From NCBI GenBank assembly GCA_045546535.1, contig JAZQDA010000029.1, positions 1 to 64,000 on the forward strand: DNA of 64,000 bases. Direction: 5' to 3'. The stretch comes from RGIG1828 sp045546535 (GTDB lineage Bacteria > Bacillota > Clostridia > UMGS1810). Under the pieces are notes generated by a model that ran no database searches, was not told the DNA's origin, and was given only the letters and a program-made list of their open reading frames with translations. The stretch's first letter is position 1. The number at the start of each line of letters is the position of its first letter. A program made the position numbers and the translations under genes. Below, piece by piece: positions 7,946 to 17,159 of the stretch.

Positions 7946-9844
7946 TTAATAAAATTTTCTTTCCGGGAAATCGTGTTCTCTTCTCTTTAAGTGCCAATTC
8001 TTTGTATTGGTAAGAAACCCAACAACCCTTGTTAGTTTATCTGTGATAGGTTTACCACAAATACTACACCTTTCTTCGTTGCGACCTACTGTAACGTGTC
8101 CATTTTCACACACGTTTAATACGTAGTTTACCGCTTGATAGATAACCCCTTGCTTTATAGATGTTTTAATTAAAGCCATTAAATCATCTTTGTTTTCTAT
8201 CCTTTCTGCTACGTTTATGTGCATTATGGCTCCGCCAGTCATAAGATGGTCAAACTTCCCTTGTAGTAAAATGCGATTTAATAAATCTGTTTGTACCGTG
8301 AGGGGTATAAATTGGTTAGAATAAAATTCGTACTTGTCGTTATACCCAAGAATTTTATCTGCTTCTGCTAACTTAATCGCACTATTTTCAGAGGGTGTTT
8401 GTTCGCAATTATGGGGATAACCGAAGCGTTTTTCTTGTATCTTGTTTATGGTATTTACGGTTTCAAGAATATCTTGTACAAATTTCTGTCCTTCTTCTGT
8501 AAGAATATCATACCCAAGAATTTCAACTGCTTCGTTAATTCCATTAAGACCACAAGTGGAATATTGCTTCTTTAAATCCATAAACCCAAGGGTATATAGA
8601 GGGAGGTTTCCGTTCTTAATCCTTGTCTTAATCACGTGGCGTTTGATTGCGTTTACTTCTGCACACTTACCAACCATTTTTTCTAACTTATTCAAGAAAA
8701 GTCTTTTTGGATTATTTTCTTTATACATATTTGCTACATGTTTAGATTCATATGCAATCCTCGGTAAATTAATAGTTGTTACCGATAATGAGCCGATTTT
8801 AGTTCCTCCTGCACCAAAGGTGTTAAAGTATTCGTGGTCTGCCTCTGAACGCAATCTACAACAACTACTTAAAGTAGATGTGCTTCCTGCATAGAAATTC
8901 ATCCAACCATACTTTAAATTCTTTTCGCAAACAAGTTCAAGGAACCCTTGGTCTTTAATATCCCGGGTATCATCAACCGCAAAACAAGCCGTAGTTACCG
9001 GGAACGTGCAGGGCGTAACATCTAATGTTTCGTTCATTACATCCATATACATAACTTGTAACTTCATTACTGTTTCTGGATTAGGTTGAGAACCGTCTGG
9101 GAATCTATATTCTCCACACATTTTATCCAAGAAATTGTAATCGAATAAAGATACGTTTGTAAACGCAGACTGGTGTCCACCACGGAAAGGTTGGTTTACA
9201 GAATAAATAAAGGACTGAATCTGTTGTTTAACATCTGCGTCTGTAGTAGCACCAATGGGTATTTCCCTATCGTAAAAGTAAGACAAGCAGATTAAGAAGT
9301 CTGCCAGTCCTACTGCACCCGCAACACTATTACTTGCATACGTTACAAATTGAATCATTTGATTAACATATGAGTTCAAGTGTTTTGGTGGGAGCGAGCG
9401 TATCTTATTAACAAAAGGCAATCCGCTAAACACAACATCGAGACAACTAAAATTGAAACAGTATGGTGTTGTTGCGAATTTATGGAAATCGTTAATATAG
9501 AAATCTTTATAGAATTGGTCTCGGCACAGTGCCTCTGCCTCTTCTTTTCCAAAGAGTTTCTTTCCGTATTTCCATAACAGATAATATGCGTTTACACGAA
9601 ACAGGGGTTTTGGAACCTCTGCTTCATACGCAATAATAGAGATGTCATCTACGTTTGCATTACTGTCCACAGACACGTCTGCAGCCGCTTGGTCTGGTTT
9701 ACCGAAGAACTTTTTAGAGAACGCAACCATATCGGTTTGTTTCCCTATACCATCAAGAGTTGCTAAATTGTTGTAATTCTTTCCGATAGTGAGACTTTCC
9801 ATAAATTCATCAAAGTCTTTGTCGTAAGAAAAGTTAATTAACAT
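7946..9844 (-). CDS. nrdD: Anaerobic ribonucleoside-triphosphate reductase
   Basis: 632 residues, no TAG. The C terminus has a zinc site (C-ENGH...CSICG) followed by the glycyl-radical segment RVVGFLTNT. The central region shows family features such as the NQPFRGGHQSAF-type active-site loop. Reduces ribonucleotides to deoxyribonucleotides in strict anaerobes; activated by NrdG. It lacks the N-terminal ATP-cone of many bacterial enzymes (they are about 700 residues), which suggests no dATP feedback control. Good evidence for an anaerobic host. Confidence 0.93.
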   Translation of the reverse strand: MLINFSYDKDFDEFMESLTIGKNYNNLATLDGIGKQTDMVAFSKKFFGKPDQAAADVSVDSNANVDDISIIAYEAEVPKPLFRVNAYYLLWKYGKKLFGKEEAEALCRDQFYKDFYINDFHKFATTPYCFNFSCLDVVFSGLPFVNKIRSLPPKHLNSYVNQMIQFVTYASNSVAGAVGLADFLICLSYFYDREIPIGATTDADVKQQIQSFIYSVNQPFRGGHQSAFTNVSLFDYNFLDKMCGEYRFPDGSQPNPETVMKLQVMYMDVMNETLDVTPCTFPVTTACFAVDDTRDIKDQGFLELVCEKNLKYGWMNFYAGSTSTLSSCCRLRSEADHEYFNTFGAGGTKIGSLSVTTINLPRIAYESKHVANMYKENNPKRLFLNKLEKMVGKCAEVNAIKRHVIKTRIKNGNLPLYTLGFMDLKKQYSTCGLNGINEAVEILGYDILTEEGQKFVQDILETVNTINKIQEKRFGYPHNCEQTPSENSAIKLAEADKILGYNDKYEFYSNQFIPLTVQTDLLNRILLQGKFDHLMTGGAIMHINVAERIENKDDLMALIKTSIKQGVIYQAVNYVLNVCENGHVTVGRNEERCSICGKPITDKLTRVVGFLTNTKNWHLKRREHDFPERKFY

Positions 9845-10220
9845 TACTGTCGACCTCTTTCTCTTCCTCTTTTGTTTCTTCTTTGTTTTTTAATTGCTCT
9901 TTTATCCATTCTTTAAACTGTTCAACGCCAAAAATGGGTACGCCCCTTGCGATATGACCATCTATCATTCCCTTACAAGTAAGACACAAGTCTTTACTAT
10001 CGTTTCGATAAATGATTATCTTGTTGTCATCTATGTAAAGGTCTTTAATATCTTTGGGGTCTTCGCTATCACGAGGGACAATTCTTGCACGAGAACCGGG
10101 CTATACGATTCCATACACACGATACACTTTTTGATTAGTCACTTTGTCGATGTAGGAATCTACACCATATCCTTTAATTTCAATAGAGCGACTTGGTTTT
10201 TCTGTAATTATTGTTATCAT
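9834..10220 (-). CDS. Hypothetical protein, one in-frame TAG
   Basis: 128 residues from ATG 10220 to TAA 9834 if TAG 10101-10103 is read through. The frame overlaps nrdD by 11 bases and the preceding gene by ATGA coupling, so it fits the operon perfectly only as one gene. The product has a CLTC pair and a long acidic/lysine C-terminal tail. No family recognised. Confidence 0.65.
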
Positions 10221-10741
10221 TTATATCTTCCTCCAATTTTGTTTGCAGTCTTATATTTAACTGCAAAATAGAAATTACGTTTTCCAAATTCTTTCATTGC
10301 AACTATTTCTGAATCATCTTGTTTAAACCATTTAACAAGCCCTCCGCACCTTTCAGAATTTATTTTAAGGCGGTTTTCTGGTAGGGTTCCCTCTTTACAT
10401 AGAGAGAGGAACTCTTCTTCTGTAAGAATATAACAGAGGTGTTCTATCTCTTTTACGTTCCACGGTTTATTATGTCTAATCCCTACAACGTATGCGGGCA
10501 ACTTTTGTCTTGACTTTACCTCTACACGAATAAGTTTATTTCCAAGACTAATATTTACATCTCCGTGATATTCTGGTGATTTTGAATATTTAGAACCACC
10601 AGAAAGAACAACCCTTTCTGCGGGTATACCGTTATTATTTAGAAACCTTTCAAGTTGTTTCTCTGTCGTGTAACCCCTCTTCTTTGAGTTCCTTCCCCTT
10701 CTCTGTATCGGACTCATTTCCGACGATTTTATCTTTGTCAC
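10217..10741 (-). CDS. Holliday-junction-resolvase-like endonuclease
   Basis: Up to 174 residues. The pattern GRNSKKRGYTTEKQLERFL, then GDVNI and RVEVKSRQKLP, resembles the Hjc-type PD-(D/E)XK fold (E...D...ExK). Probably resolves branched DNA during replication or packaging. Start uncertain: GTG 10741 overlaps the upstream gene by 92 bases; ATG 10717 is an alternative, and neither has a strong binding site. Ends by ATGA coupling with the next gene. Confidence 0.7.
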   Translation of the reverse strand: MTKIKSSEMSPIQRRGRNSKKRGYTTEKQLERFLNNNGIPAERVVLSGGSKYSKSPEYHGDVNISLGNKLIRVEVKSRQKLPAYVVGIRHNKPWNVKEIEHLCYILTEEEFLSLCKEGTLPENRLKINSERCGGLVKWFKQDDSEIVAMKEFGKRNFYFAVKYKTANKIGGRYK

Positions 10742-11234
10742 TGTTTTCGCTCACCACCGATTGAGGAACTTTAACAAATAATCCGCAAATACATTTGCCA
10801 TCTACACGATAGTTCTTACACGGACACATTGTATCTCTGTCTTTCTTTGGTTGGCACGGACAATATCCACCACCTTGTAACAACGCAGTAAGTAGGTGTT
10901 CTCTTGCAGGGTCTTTTGGATTAAACATATCTCCTTCTTTTGGAATCATTAATGTATGCCACGGAGTTTCTAATCCAACACCATTTTCTGTTCCAATAAT
11001 TTTATACTGCATTGCTTTTTCTTTTAGTTCTTGAAGAAGTCTCTCAATATACCATAACGCCTTTTGTACATCTTCAAGACCGTTCTTCGATTCGTAACGC
11101 CAGAGATACTTGATTACGTTGCTCACGCAAACCGCCTCAAATGGTGGTTTATTAATGGTAGCCGCTTTCAATGCGTCAATACACTCAATGCCCGCTTGGT
11201 TGTAGTGTGCGGGATGGTTCACGTTATCATCCAT
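10650..11234 (-). CDS. DUF3310 fused to a ferredoxin:thioredoxin-reductase-like Fe-S domain
   Basis: 194 residues. Residues 1-75 match the phage DUF3310 pattern (NHPAHYNQAGIECIDAL, then VIKYLWRY and KNGLEDVQKALWYIERL). Residues about 125-150 carry CPC-x10-CPC-x8-CIC, the cysteine pattern of the catalytic chain of ferredoxin:thioredoxin reductase, which binds a 4Fe-4S cluster and reduces a disulfide. The tail is acidic and lysine-rich. It may feed electrons to the phage thioredoxin-like protein (30 kb) and so to NrdD; that link is inference. Confidence 0.75.
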   Translation of the reverse strand: MDDNVNHPAHYNQAGIECIDALKAATINKPPFEAVCVSNVIKYLWRYESKNGLEDVQKALWYIERLLQELKEKAMQYKIIGTENGVGLETPWHTLMIPKEGDMFNPKDPAREHLLTALLQGGGYCPCQPKKDRDTMCPCKNYRVDGKCICGLFVKVPQSVVSENSDKDKIVGNESDTEKGKELKEEGLHDRETT

Positions 11235-11599
11235 TACTTCTTCTCCTCCAACTTGGTTTGGTAGTTGATTATCTTTTCAATAATTTTATCAACAGACTTG
11301 TCTACTTTGTCTCCGACCGTTTGAATATTGGCGGGAGTGATTTGTTGTGCCACGACCATCTTGTAAATAGTGGCAGACGTTGGAACAAAACACGCTATCA
11401 AGAAAGTGGCAACGGTCATCTTCCAGATACGCATTATGCCATTCTTCTCCTTATCGGTTGGATACTCATTAACCCATATAAATAGACCGACGGTTGAAGC
11501 AATCCCAAATAACATCGCCATAAACCCCGCACCGAATTTTATAGCATCTACAAATGATGCTACATAAAATACCAACGGACTGATAATCGGTTCGTTCAT
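11234..11599 (-). CDS. Small membrane protein
   Basis: 121 residues. Two hydrophobic segments (about residues 8-42 and 62-85) predict two transmembrane helices; the C-terminal 35 residues are charged and coiled-coil-like. Overlaps its neighbours by one base at each end. Not recognised; TAG-free and in the replication block, so a lysis role is unlikely. Confidence 0.7.
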   Translation of the reverse strand: MNEPIISPLVFYVASFVDAIKFGAGFMAMLFGIASTVGLFIWVNEYPTDKEKNGIMRIWKMTVATFLIACFVPTSATIYKMVVAQQITPANIQTVGDKVDKSVDKIIEKIINYQTKLEEKK

Positions 11600-12699
11600 T
11601 AATCTTCCTCCTTTAATAAAAAGTCTGGGTTAATTACTTTAAACGAAATGTGGTGATGTTCGTTTCTGCAAACAATTCCTTCTCTTGGTTCTTTCCCATC
11701 ACGATATTTACTTACTCCCTTTGCGTAATTTACAAGGTCTGCAATCTCCCACGGTTTAGGAATTACAAGTTCTTTTTCAAGTAAAGGAACCGGGGTTAAA
11801 CTACAAAAGTCCAAATATTCTTTCATGTCGTTATACTTTAATCTTTTACCGTCGATAATTAAATTGAATGGAAAGAACATGAGTCCAGATAAATGATACT
11901 TATTTCCTTGAATAGACTTTCCTACAATTTCTCCTTGTAACACATAGAGACTGTGTTTAGAACCGAATCCCGCAAGACTTCTTAATACTTGTTCGATTTC
12001 GTACTTATGTGCCACTTGCCAGTAAGGAGAGTCATCTTCTTTAAGAATCCACTTATTCCGACTACATACACCGAACTTGCCGTCTTTTAAGAAGTAGGTC
12101 GCAGACGTACCATCCATCTTCTCCGTTACAGTAAGAGGAACCTCTCCGTTTTTAATTATATCGAACAAGAATGGCATATTCTGTATGCGCTCTTCATCCG
12201 TTTTCTTAATGAAGTCGGGGAAGTCGTCTACTGTTTTATGTTTGTTAATCCACCAATTACGTATGAACTTGATACGTTTAAATGGTTTCAACCACCACGG
12301 AAACTCTACCTTGTTCTGTACCGCTAACTTTTTCCACCACGCTTTTTCTTGTGCGGCTTCTGGGTCGTATTTTTTAATGCCAAGAGTCTCTGTAACATCT
12401 GCTCCATCGCAGTACGGATTAGTCCCAAGTATAGATAATGGCAACACTAACCCTTGAGAGACTTGTCCGCGGAGTTTGATAGTCTTCACACGGAACTTGT
12501 ACTTACGCATGAATTCAAACTCTGGTCTGTCTGGTAATACGGAATCAATCTCTACGTACACCACCAAGTCTCCGACTTTAAATCCATCTGCCTTGTTTAC
12601 GATACATTCCCAACCATCAATGATGGCGACTTCGATTCGGTCTGCGTTTGGGATTGGTCGTAATTCCTTAATCTTTCTTATTGTTGCTAATTTTCTCAA
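11599..12699 (-). CDS. RNA ligase with N-terminal OB domain
   Basis: 366 residues. N-terminal 110 residues look like the OB fold of Deinococcus-type (DraRnl) ligases. Nucleotidyltransferase motif I is TEKMDGTSAT (lysine adenylated) near residue 200; EGIVCR (motif IV) and SFKVINPDFLLK (motif V) follow. Seals RNA nicks, probably countering tRNA or RNA cleavage by host defences, which suits a phage with its own tRNA array. TTG 12699 is preferred over TTG 12705 because AGGAGG then has normal spacing. Confidence 0.9.
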   Translation of the reverse strand: MRKLATIRKIKELRPIPNADRIEVAIIDGWECIVNKADGFKVGDLVVYVEIDSVLPDRPEFEFMRKYKFRVKTIKLRGQVSQGLVLPLSILGTNPYCDGADVTETLGIKKYDPEAAQEKAWWKKLAVQNKVEFPWWLKPFKRIKFIRNWWINKHKTVDDFPDFIKKTDEERIQNMPFLFDIIKNGEVPLTVTEKMDGTSATYFLKDGKFGVCSRNKWILKEDDSPYWQVAHKYEIEQVLRSLAGFGSKHSLYVLQGEIVGKSIQGNKYHLSGLMFFPFNLIIDGKRLKYNDMKEYLDFCSLTPVPLLEKELVIPKPWEIADLVNYAKGVSKYRDGKEPREGIVCRNEHHHISFKVINPDFLLKEED

Positions 12700-12917
12700 G
12701 CCCAATTCCTCCCTAATATTGATAATATATTTAATGCGTGTTCTCTCGTTTGCGGAGGGGCGTCTGGAATATAGAATACTATCATCTCCGCCGCTTTATG
12801 AATTACTTCTACATCGTTCATGTTTGGGTCTACCGGATGTCCGCACATTCCGCCAATCATACGAATAGCAACCGGGTTTAAAGATAATACCGCATCACGC
12901 AACATCTTCCCTATCAT
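12696..12917 (-). CDS. Small hypothetical protein
   Basis: 73 residues, helical, with a hydrophobic middle and GGMCGHPVDPN segment. Overlaps both neighbours. No family recognised. Confidence 0.6.
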   Translation of the reverse strand: MIGKMLRDAVLSLNPVAIRMIGGMCGHPVDPNMNDVEVIHKAAEMIVFYIPDAPPQTREHALNILSILGRNWA

Positions 12918-13113
12918 CTTCTTTTTCTACCCTATCTTTCGTATAAGACCAAGACTGACCCGCCTTCTTCTTCGGACAATAAGACCCGTCCTCTGCTTTT
13001 CCTTTAGGTTCTTTTGGTTTTCTTTCTTTGCGTTTAGTTATTGCGTTTACGAACATTTTAAATATCTTTCGGTTTGTATTTTCGCTAATGGTTATATTGT
13101 TAAAGTCAATCAT
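12895..13113 (-). CDS. Small basic hypothetical protein
   Basis: 72 residues from ATG 13113, chosen because CGGGGGCGAT precedes it and because it forms an ATGA junction with the upstream gene. Very lysine-rich centre (KRKERKPKEPKGKAEDG), likely disordered or nucleic-acid binding. Confidence 0.6.
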   Translation of the reverse strand: MIDFNNITISENTNRKIFKMFVNAITKRKERKPKEPKGKAEDGSYCPKKKAGQSWSYTKDRVEKEDDREDVA

Positions 13114-13235
13114 CGTATCGCCCCCGATATAAGTAGTTTTATAAGAACAGCAACCAAAATTAACCATGTTGCGACTGCAAAGATTGGATAACACTCGTTA
13201 AGGAAGTCGCTTACTTCTATTAAAAACCTTCTCAT
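13110..13235 (-). CDS. Single-pass membrane micro-protein
   Basis: 41 residues, ATG 13235 with AAGGGGGGCAAG upstream. Residues 18-37 form one transmembrane helix (VATWLILVAVLIKLLISG). Coupled by ATGA to the following gene and adjoining the next at 13235. Confidence 0.6.
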   Translation of the reverse strand: MRRFLIEVSDFLNECYPIFAVATWLILVAVLIKLLISGAIR

Positions 13236-14017
13236 TAACTTGCCCCCCTTTTACATAGACCCATTGTTCTATATCCACAAGACGAACATAAGAAAGAATC
13301 ATCTTGGGCAGGGAGAAAGACTCCTGCTTGTATCCCGGTCTCTACATTGTCGTATACGTTTTTATAGAACTCTATGTCTTCTTGAGAAATATCCTTCTCG
13401 TCTATTACAAAAGAGTCGTGTTTAAACATATACTTTCCAGTATCTTGGTCTTTATACTTCTTCCACTTCTCTTTAATGAATACTATTTTGGTTGGAAACT
13501 TTCCATACTTTTCGGAATATGCCCATGCATATGTCGCCATATTACACGCATATGATTTACTATCTGCCATTCCGTTAAGACCACGACCAAATTTATAGTC
13601 TATAATAATTCCGTCTTTTGTTATAGCGTCTGCAAAACATAGTATTGGAAACAGCCCCTCTCCACGATTAATGTCAAACTTTTCCTCAACCAATTCGATG
13701 TCATATTTACCGTATACGTTATCGAAGAAGTCTACACACGCCTTTAGTCCTTCTTCTAAAAGGTATTCATATGAATCGTTTTTCCATTGGTTTACTTCTT
13801 GTGATAGTTCTACCCACTCAAGAGCAAACGCAGTACGAAAACTATCTTTATCTAATTTTTCTCTATAGAGGGCTTCTATGGCTCTGTGCATAGCAGAGCC
13901 ATAAGAAGTCATTGCATAATGAGATGGGTTTTCTATACCGAGGATTTTACTGAAGTATACTTGTCTACCACAAGTTCTATACGATTGGACTGTGGATGGA
14001 CTCAAGTGTTCAATCAT
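13235..14017 (-). CDS. Cas4/RecB-like nuclease with Fe-S cysteines
   Basis: 260 residues. SPSTVQSYRTCGRQ and GSAMHRAIEALY at the N terminus, D in FADAIT and DYKFG in the core give the H...D...DxK pattern of RecB-type PD-(D/E)XK nucleases. One early cysteine (residue 16) and the C-terminal CSSCGYRTMGLC can hold a 4Fe-4S cluster as in Cas4 and AddB. Probably an exonuclease working with the ERF-like annealing protein (20 kb) in recombination. Confidence 0.85.
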   Translation of the reverse strand: MIEHLSPSTVQSYRTCGRQVYFSKILGIENPSHYAMTSYGSAMHRAIEALYREKLDKDSFRTAFALEWVELSQEVNQWKNDSYEYLLEEGLKACVDFFDNVYGKYDIELVEEKFDINRGEGLFPILCFADAITKDGIIIDYKFGRGLNGMADSKSYACNMATYAWAYSEKYGKFPTKIVFIKEKWKKYKDQDTGKYMFKHDSFVIDEKDISQEDIEFYKNVYDNVETGIQAGVFLPAQDDSFLCSSCGYRTMGLCKRGAS

Positions 14018-14519
14018 CTTTATCCTCCCCTATAGTCTCTAATTCTACGTCCCACCCTTTTGACTTTAAGAATTCAACCATATCTTTTAGGTCGTCATCT
14101 TTTTCGTATTTGATTATTGGAGAACTATCTTCTGGTTTTCCATTCATCTCTTTAAGTTTTTTATTTACCAAAAACTCTTCTTCAAATTTTTTCTTTAAAT
14201 CGTCTTCAACTTTAGTAATTGCCACAGAAATCATTTTAGCAGTCTTTTCCGCACCAAATACGTCAAACGACTTGTCAATAAAGTCTCCAAAGTTATTAAT
14301 GTCAATAAGAGTCTTCGGGTTCTGTTCAATCACTGACTTTAAAATGCTGGCGACAGACATCGGGTGCATTTCGCAAAACATTTCTGTAACCTTTTCTGCA
14401 CCATATTCAATTTCTTTTTCGTCTACTTTTTTCTTTTCTTCTTCAGTAAGGGAATCGTACATTGCGTCTCTCAATTCTTTAAGTGCCTTAATTGCTTTTA
14501 AATTCATCGTTTTGTCCAT
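14010..14519 (-). CDS. Acidic helical protein of unknown function
   Basis: 169 residues from ATG 14519 with AAAGGAGAG upstream; a longer frame reaching 14594 would intrude into the primase gene. Rich in Lys/Glu/Asp, predicted helical, acidic C-terminal tail. It lies between primase-helicase and the Cas4-like nuclease, so a replication accessory role (for instance DNA-mimic or protein adaptor) is possible but unproven. Confidence 0.65.
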   Translation of the reverse strand: MDKTMNLKAIKALKELRDAMYDSLTEEEKKKVDEKEIEYGAEKVTEMFCEMHPMSVASILKSVIEQNPKTLIDINNFGDFIDKSFDVFGAEKTAKMISVAITKVEDDLKKKFEEEFLVNKKLKEMNGKPEDSSPIIKYEKDDDLKDMVEFLKSKGWDVELETIGEDKDD

Positions 14520-14532
14520 TCTTTTCTCTCCT

Positions 14533-16509
14533 TTACACTGATTTAAAATTTGTTTCATTTGCATCGAATACATACTCAAAGTCTCTCTGTCCACACCGTC
14601 TGCGTCCCTTTAAAATTGCAAGGTTTACGTGGTCTTGCAATCTTGCTTGTTCCTCTAAAGACAGCGAGGGGTTTTCGCCATCGCGCCACATTCCTAATAC
14701 CCAATCTGCAGTTGCTTCTATATCTCCGCCTCCTTTCATCTGCGTTAGGTCTGGCTTTTCCCAAGGTCTACCTTCACGATTTAATTGTGAAAGTATAACC
14801 GGGATAATATTGAGTTCTTTCGCCAGTGGTTTAAAGGAACGTACCGTTTCTGACATTACCGTGTACTCTGAAGTACCCGGCATATATTGAAGATAGTCTA
14901 CGATAATCATATCCGTAGGACTATCGAACACCATTGTATTTGCTATATTGATATATGTTCGTATATCTTTTATAGACAAATTGTTTTGGTCTACAATTAG
15001 GAGTTTCTTGTTTAATGCACGTTGTACTGTTAGTGCCATTTGGTCTCCTTCTTGTAAAAGTTTTTTTACTTCATCTTCCGGCTTGCGCATAAACATTGCA
15101 ATTAATCGTGTGATTAATGTTGCCCCAGACATTTCCATTGAGAAAAATATTACGTTCTTTTTCTCTCTAAATGCGGCGTGTAGGGCAATTTGGTTCGCTG
15201 TAAACGTTTTACCTACACCGGAATATGCGGCTACTATAACAACTTCTGATTTAAGGAACTTGTTTGTGCTTTGGTCTAAATCAAAGAACCCGGTTCCAAT
15301 CGTTCCATTTGACATTAATTCACGGAACTCTGTTACACACTGTAACGGACTCTTAAAATCGTTTACTAACGATGTCTCTGTTCGTGTTCCGTTGGCAATA
15401 CTAATAATATCTCTCGCATCTTTGCCCCATCGTTCTGCAAGTTTCTCTGCAATCTCTGAACGAATTAAAGGGTTTGATACTGTTGTAAGGTAATCTATTG
15501 CATATTGATATTCAGTTTCTCTATCCGGGCATTTCTCTATACCACGCATACAACACAACACATCAATATGCTCTGTAGGTAGGTCTGCAATACTTAATCC
15601 TGCTACGTGCAAATCGGAAAAGTCCTTGAACCCATCCGGGATTTCAACAATACGGACATTAAGATTAGAGCCATACTGTTTAAACTTTTCACGTAGTTGT
15701 TCTATACGACCCTGCCCTGCTTCATCATTGTCTGGTGCAAGCATTACAGTAAATTTCTTATCATACTCTTGTAACTCTTTTGCAAGTAGTCTAATATGGT
15801 TCTGTGTTAATGTCGCACCAGTATATCCAACACACGGAAGTCCTTGATTGTCTGCACTTGCTACATCAAAGTAGCCCTCGCAAAGATATATTTTTCCTTG
15901 CTTGTGCATAATCTTTTTTGCCCTATCAAAGTTATAAAGAATGTCGCCCTTTGCATAGTATTCGTTATTTTTGTCGTTGATATATTTTGGAACGCCATCT
16001 CTAAAATTGCGTTCTGCGTGGGCTACATACATTCCGTCTGCATTACGAATCGGAATGGTTATACTTCCGTGTTCTTTGTTAAAACCATATCCAAAGGCTT
16101 CGATGGTTTCTTCTGTCAGATTTCTTTTATTTAAAAGGTATTCCTTTGCGTTATCAACGTGCAGTTTATACGAATTGCACAGACTTTCTTGTTCTTCAAA
16201 ATATGACTTTGCCCTTTGGTATTCTTCGTTTCCTGCATAATCAATGTCATATAATTCGGCGAGGTCTTCTAATGCTTTTGTAAAGGATACGTGATTAAGA
16301 TACATATGCAATTCAACAATAGAACCACCAATACACTCTTTAAAACAGTACCATTGTTTTGTAGTACAAGAGAATGTATCTTCACCATCACCGTTATGAA
16401 TTGGGCAACGGCATCTATATCCTCTACCAGATGGGTGTACCCTTATTCCGTATTGGGTTAAATAGTCTGGAATATCACTACGGAGAATGATATTGTCTTT
16501 AAGTCGCAA
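14533..16509 (-). CDS. Primase-helicase, T7 gp4 type
   Basis: 658 residues from TTG 16509 (AGAGGAGTG upstream). Residues 30-65: CHC2-like zinc finger (CPIH...WYCFKEC). About 205-290: Toprim (YLCEGYFDVASAD, then APDNDEAGQ). About 405 onward: DnaB-like helicase with Walker A AYSGVGKT, IIVDYLQYM (Walker B) and SQLNREG. Primes the lagging strand and unwinds the fork; partner of the DnaE-type polymerase at 22.7-25.7 kb. No TAG. Confidence 0.95.
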   Translation of the reverse strand: MRLKDNIILRSDIPDYLTQYGIRVHPSGRGYRCRCPIHNGDGEDTFSCTTKQWYCFKECIGGSIVELHMYLNHVSFTKALEDLAELYDIDYAGNEEYQRAKSYFEEQESLCNSYKLHVDNAKEYLLNKRNLTEETIEAFGYGFNKEHGSITIPIRNADGMYVAHAERNFRDGVPKYINDKNNEYYAKGDILYNFDRAKKIMHKQGKIYLCEGYFDVASADNQGLPCVGYTGATLTQNHIRLLAKELQEYDKKFTVMLAPDNDEAGQGRIEQLREKFKQYGSNLNVRIVEIPDGFKDFSDLHVAGLSIADLPTEHIDVLCCMRGIEKCPDRETEYQYAIDYLTTVSNPLIRSEIAEKLAERWGKDARDIISIANGTRTETSLVNDFKSPLQCVTEFRELMSNGTIGTGFFDLDQSTNKFLKSEVVIVAAYSGVGKTFTANQIALHAAFREKKNVIFFSMEMSGATLITRLIAMFMRKPEDEVKKLLQEGDQMALTVQRALNKKLLIVDQNNLSIKDIRTYINIANTMVFDSPTDMIIVDYLQYMPGTSEYTVMSETVRSFKPLAKELNIIPVILSQLNREGRPWEKPDLTQMKGGGDIEATADWVLGMWRDGENPSLSLEEQARLQDHVNLAILKGRRRCGQRDFEYVFDANETNFKSV

Positions 16510-16514
16510 TCAAA

Positions 16515-17159
16515 TCACTCCTCTTTCAACTCCAAGTTACCAAATATAACCGGGGCAACCTCTTTTAGTTGCCTTAACATTTCTTTTGCAAGTTCCCTAA
16601 TTTCCCATTGAGAACGTGGGTTTGTACGCAATTCAATAAAGTGTAAAAGTTCTCTTGCGTTCATAGTTACAACGATGTTTGTTTTTGTTGCGTTTGGCAG
16701 AATGTATCTTGCATCCTCTTTTTTAATGCCACTTTCAACCAAGAACTTGTAAAAGTTAGTTGTTTGTTCCATATATTCAATATACATTTCACGTAAAAGA
16801 GACTTGTCTCCAATTTCTTTAGGCGTTACAAATCCAAACTTTTCTCCGTTTACATATCTCTGCGACTGTTGGCTATATGAAGCAATTCTATGTCTAACAA
16901 GTTGGTGAGAACACGCACGACTGATTCCCTCGATAGAGAATGTGAAACAACAATGTTCCAATACGGAACCGTGTCCTTTTTCTACCAGTCCTTTAAGTAA
17001 CAACAACGCTTTGTCATCGTTTACGTTTTCGTGGCTTGGTGTTGTCATAGGAGTCTCTCCCCAAATATCTGTAAATCCCTTATCCGAATAGCATACTCTT
17101 GCAGAGCAATATGCCTTATAGTCTGCGAATCTTGGATAGTCTACCAGTGTTACTTTCAT
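16515..17159 (-). CDS. thyX: Flavin-dependent thymidylate synthase
   Basis: 214 residues. Signature RHRIASYSQQSQR fits the ThyX motif RHRxxSxxxxSxR; E.RTNPRSQWE near the C terminus is typical too. Converts dUMP to dTMP using methylene-THF and FAD. Together with dUTPase and NrdD it forms a phage dTTP supply route. GGAGGT upstream; the methyltransferase gene overlaps by four bases. Confidence 0.95.
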   Translation of the reverse strand: MKVTLVDYPRFADYKAYCSARVCYSDKGFTDIWGETPMTTPSHENVNDDKALLLLKGLVEKGHGSVLEHCCFTFSIEGISRACSHQLVRHRIASYSQQSQRYVNGEKFGFVTPKEIGDKSLLREMYIEYMEQTTNFYKFLVESGIKKEDARYILPNATKTNIVVTMNARELLHFIELRTNPRSQWEIRELAKEMLRQLKEVAPVIFGNLELKEE

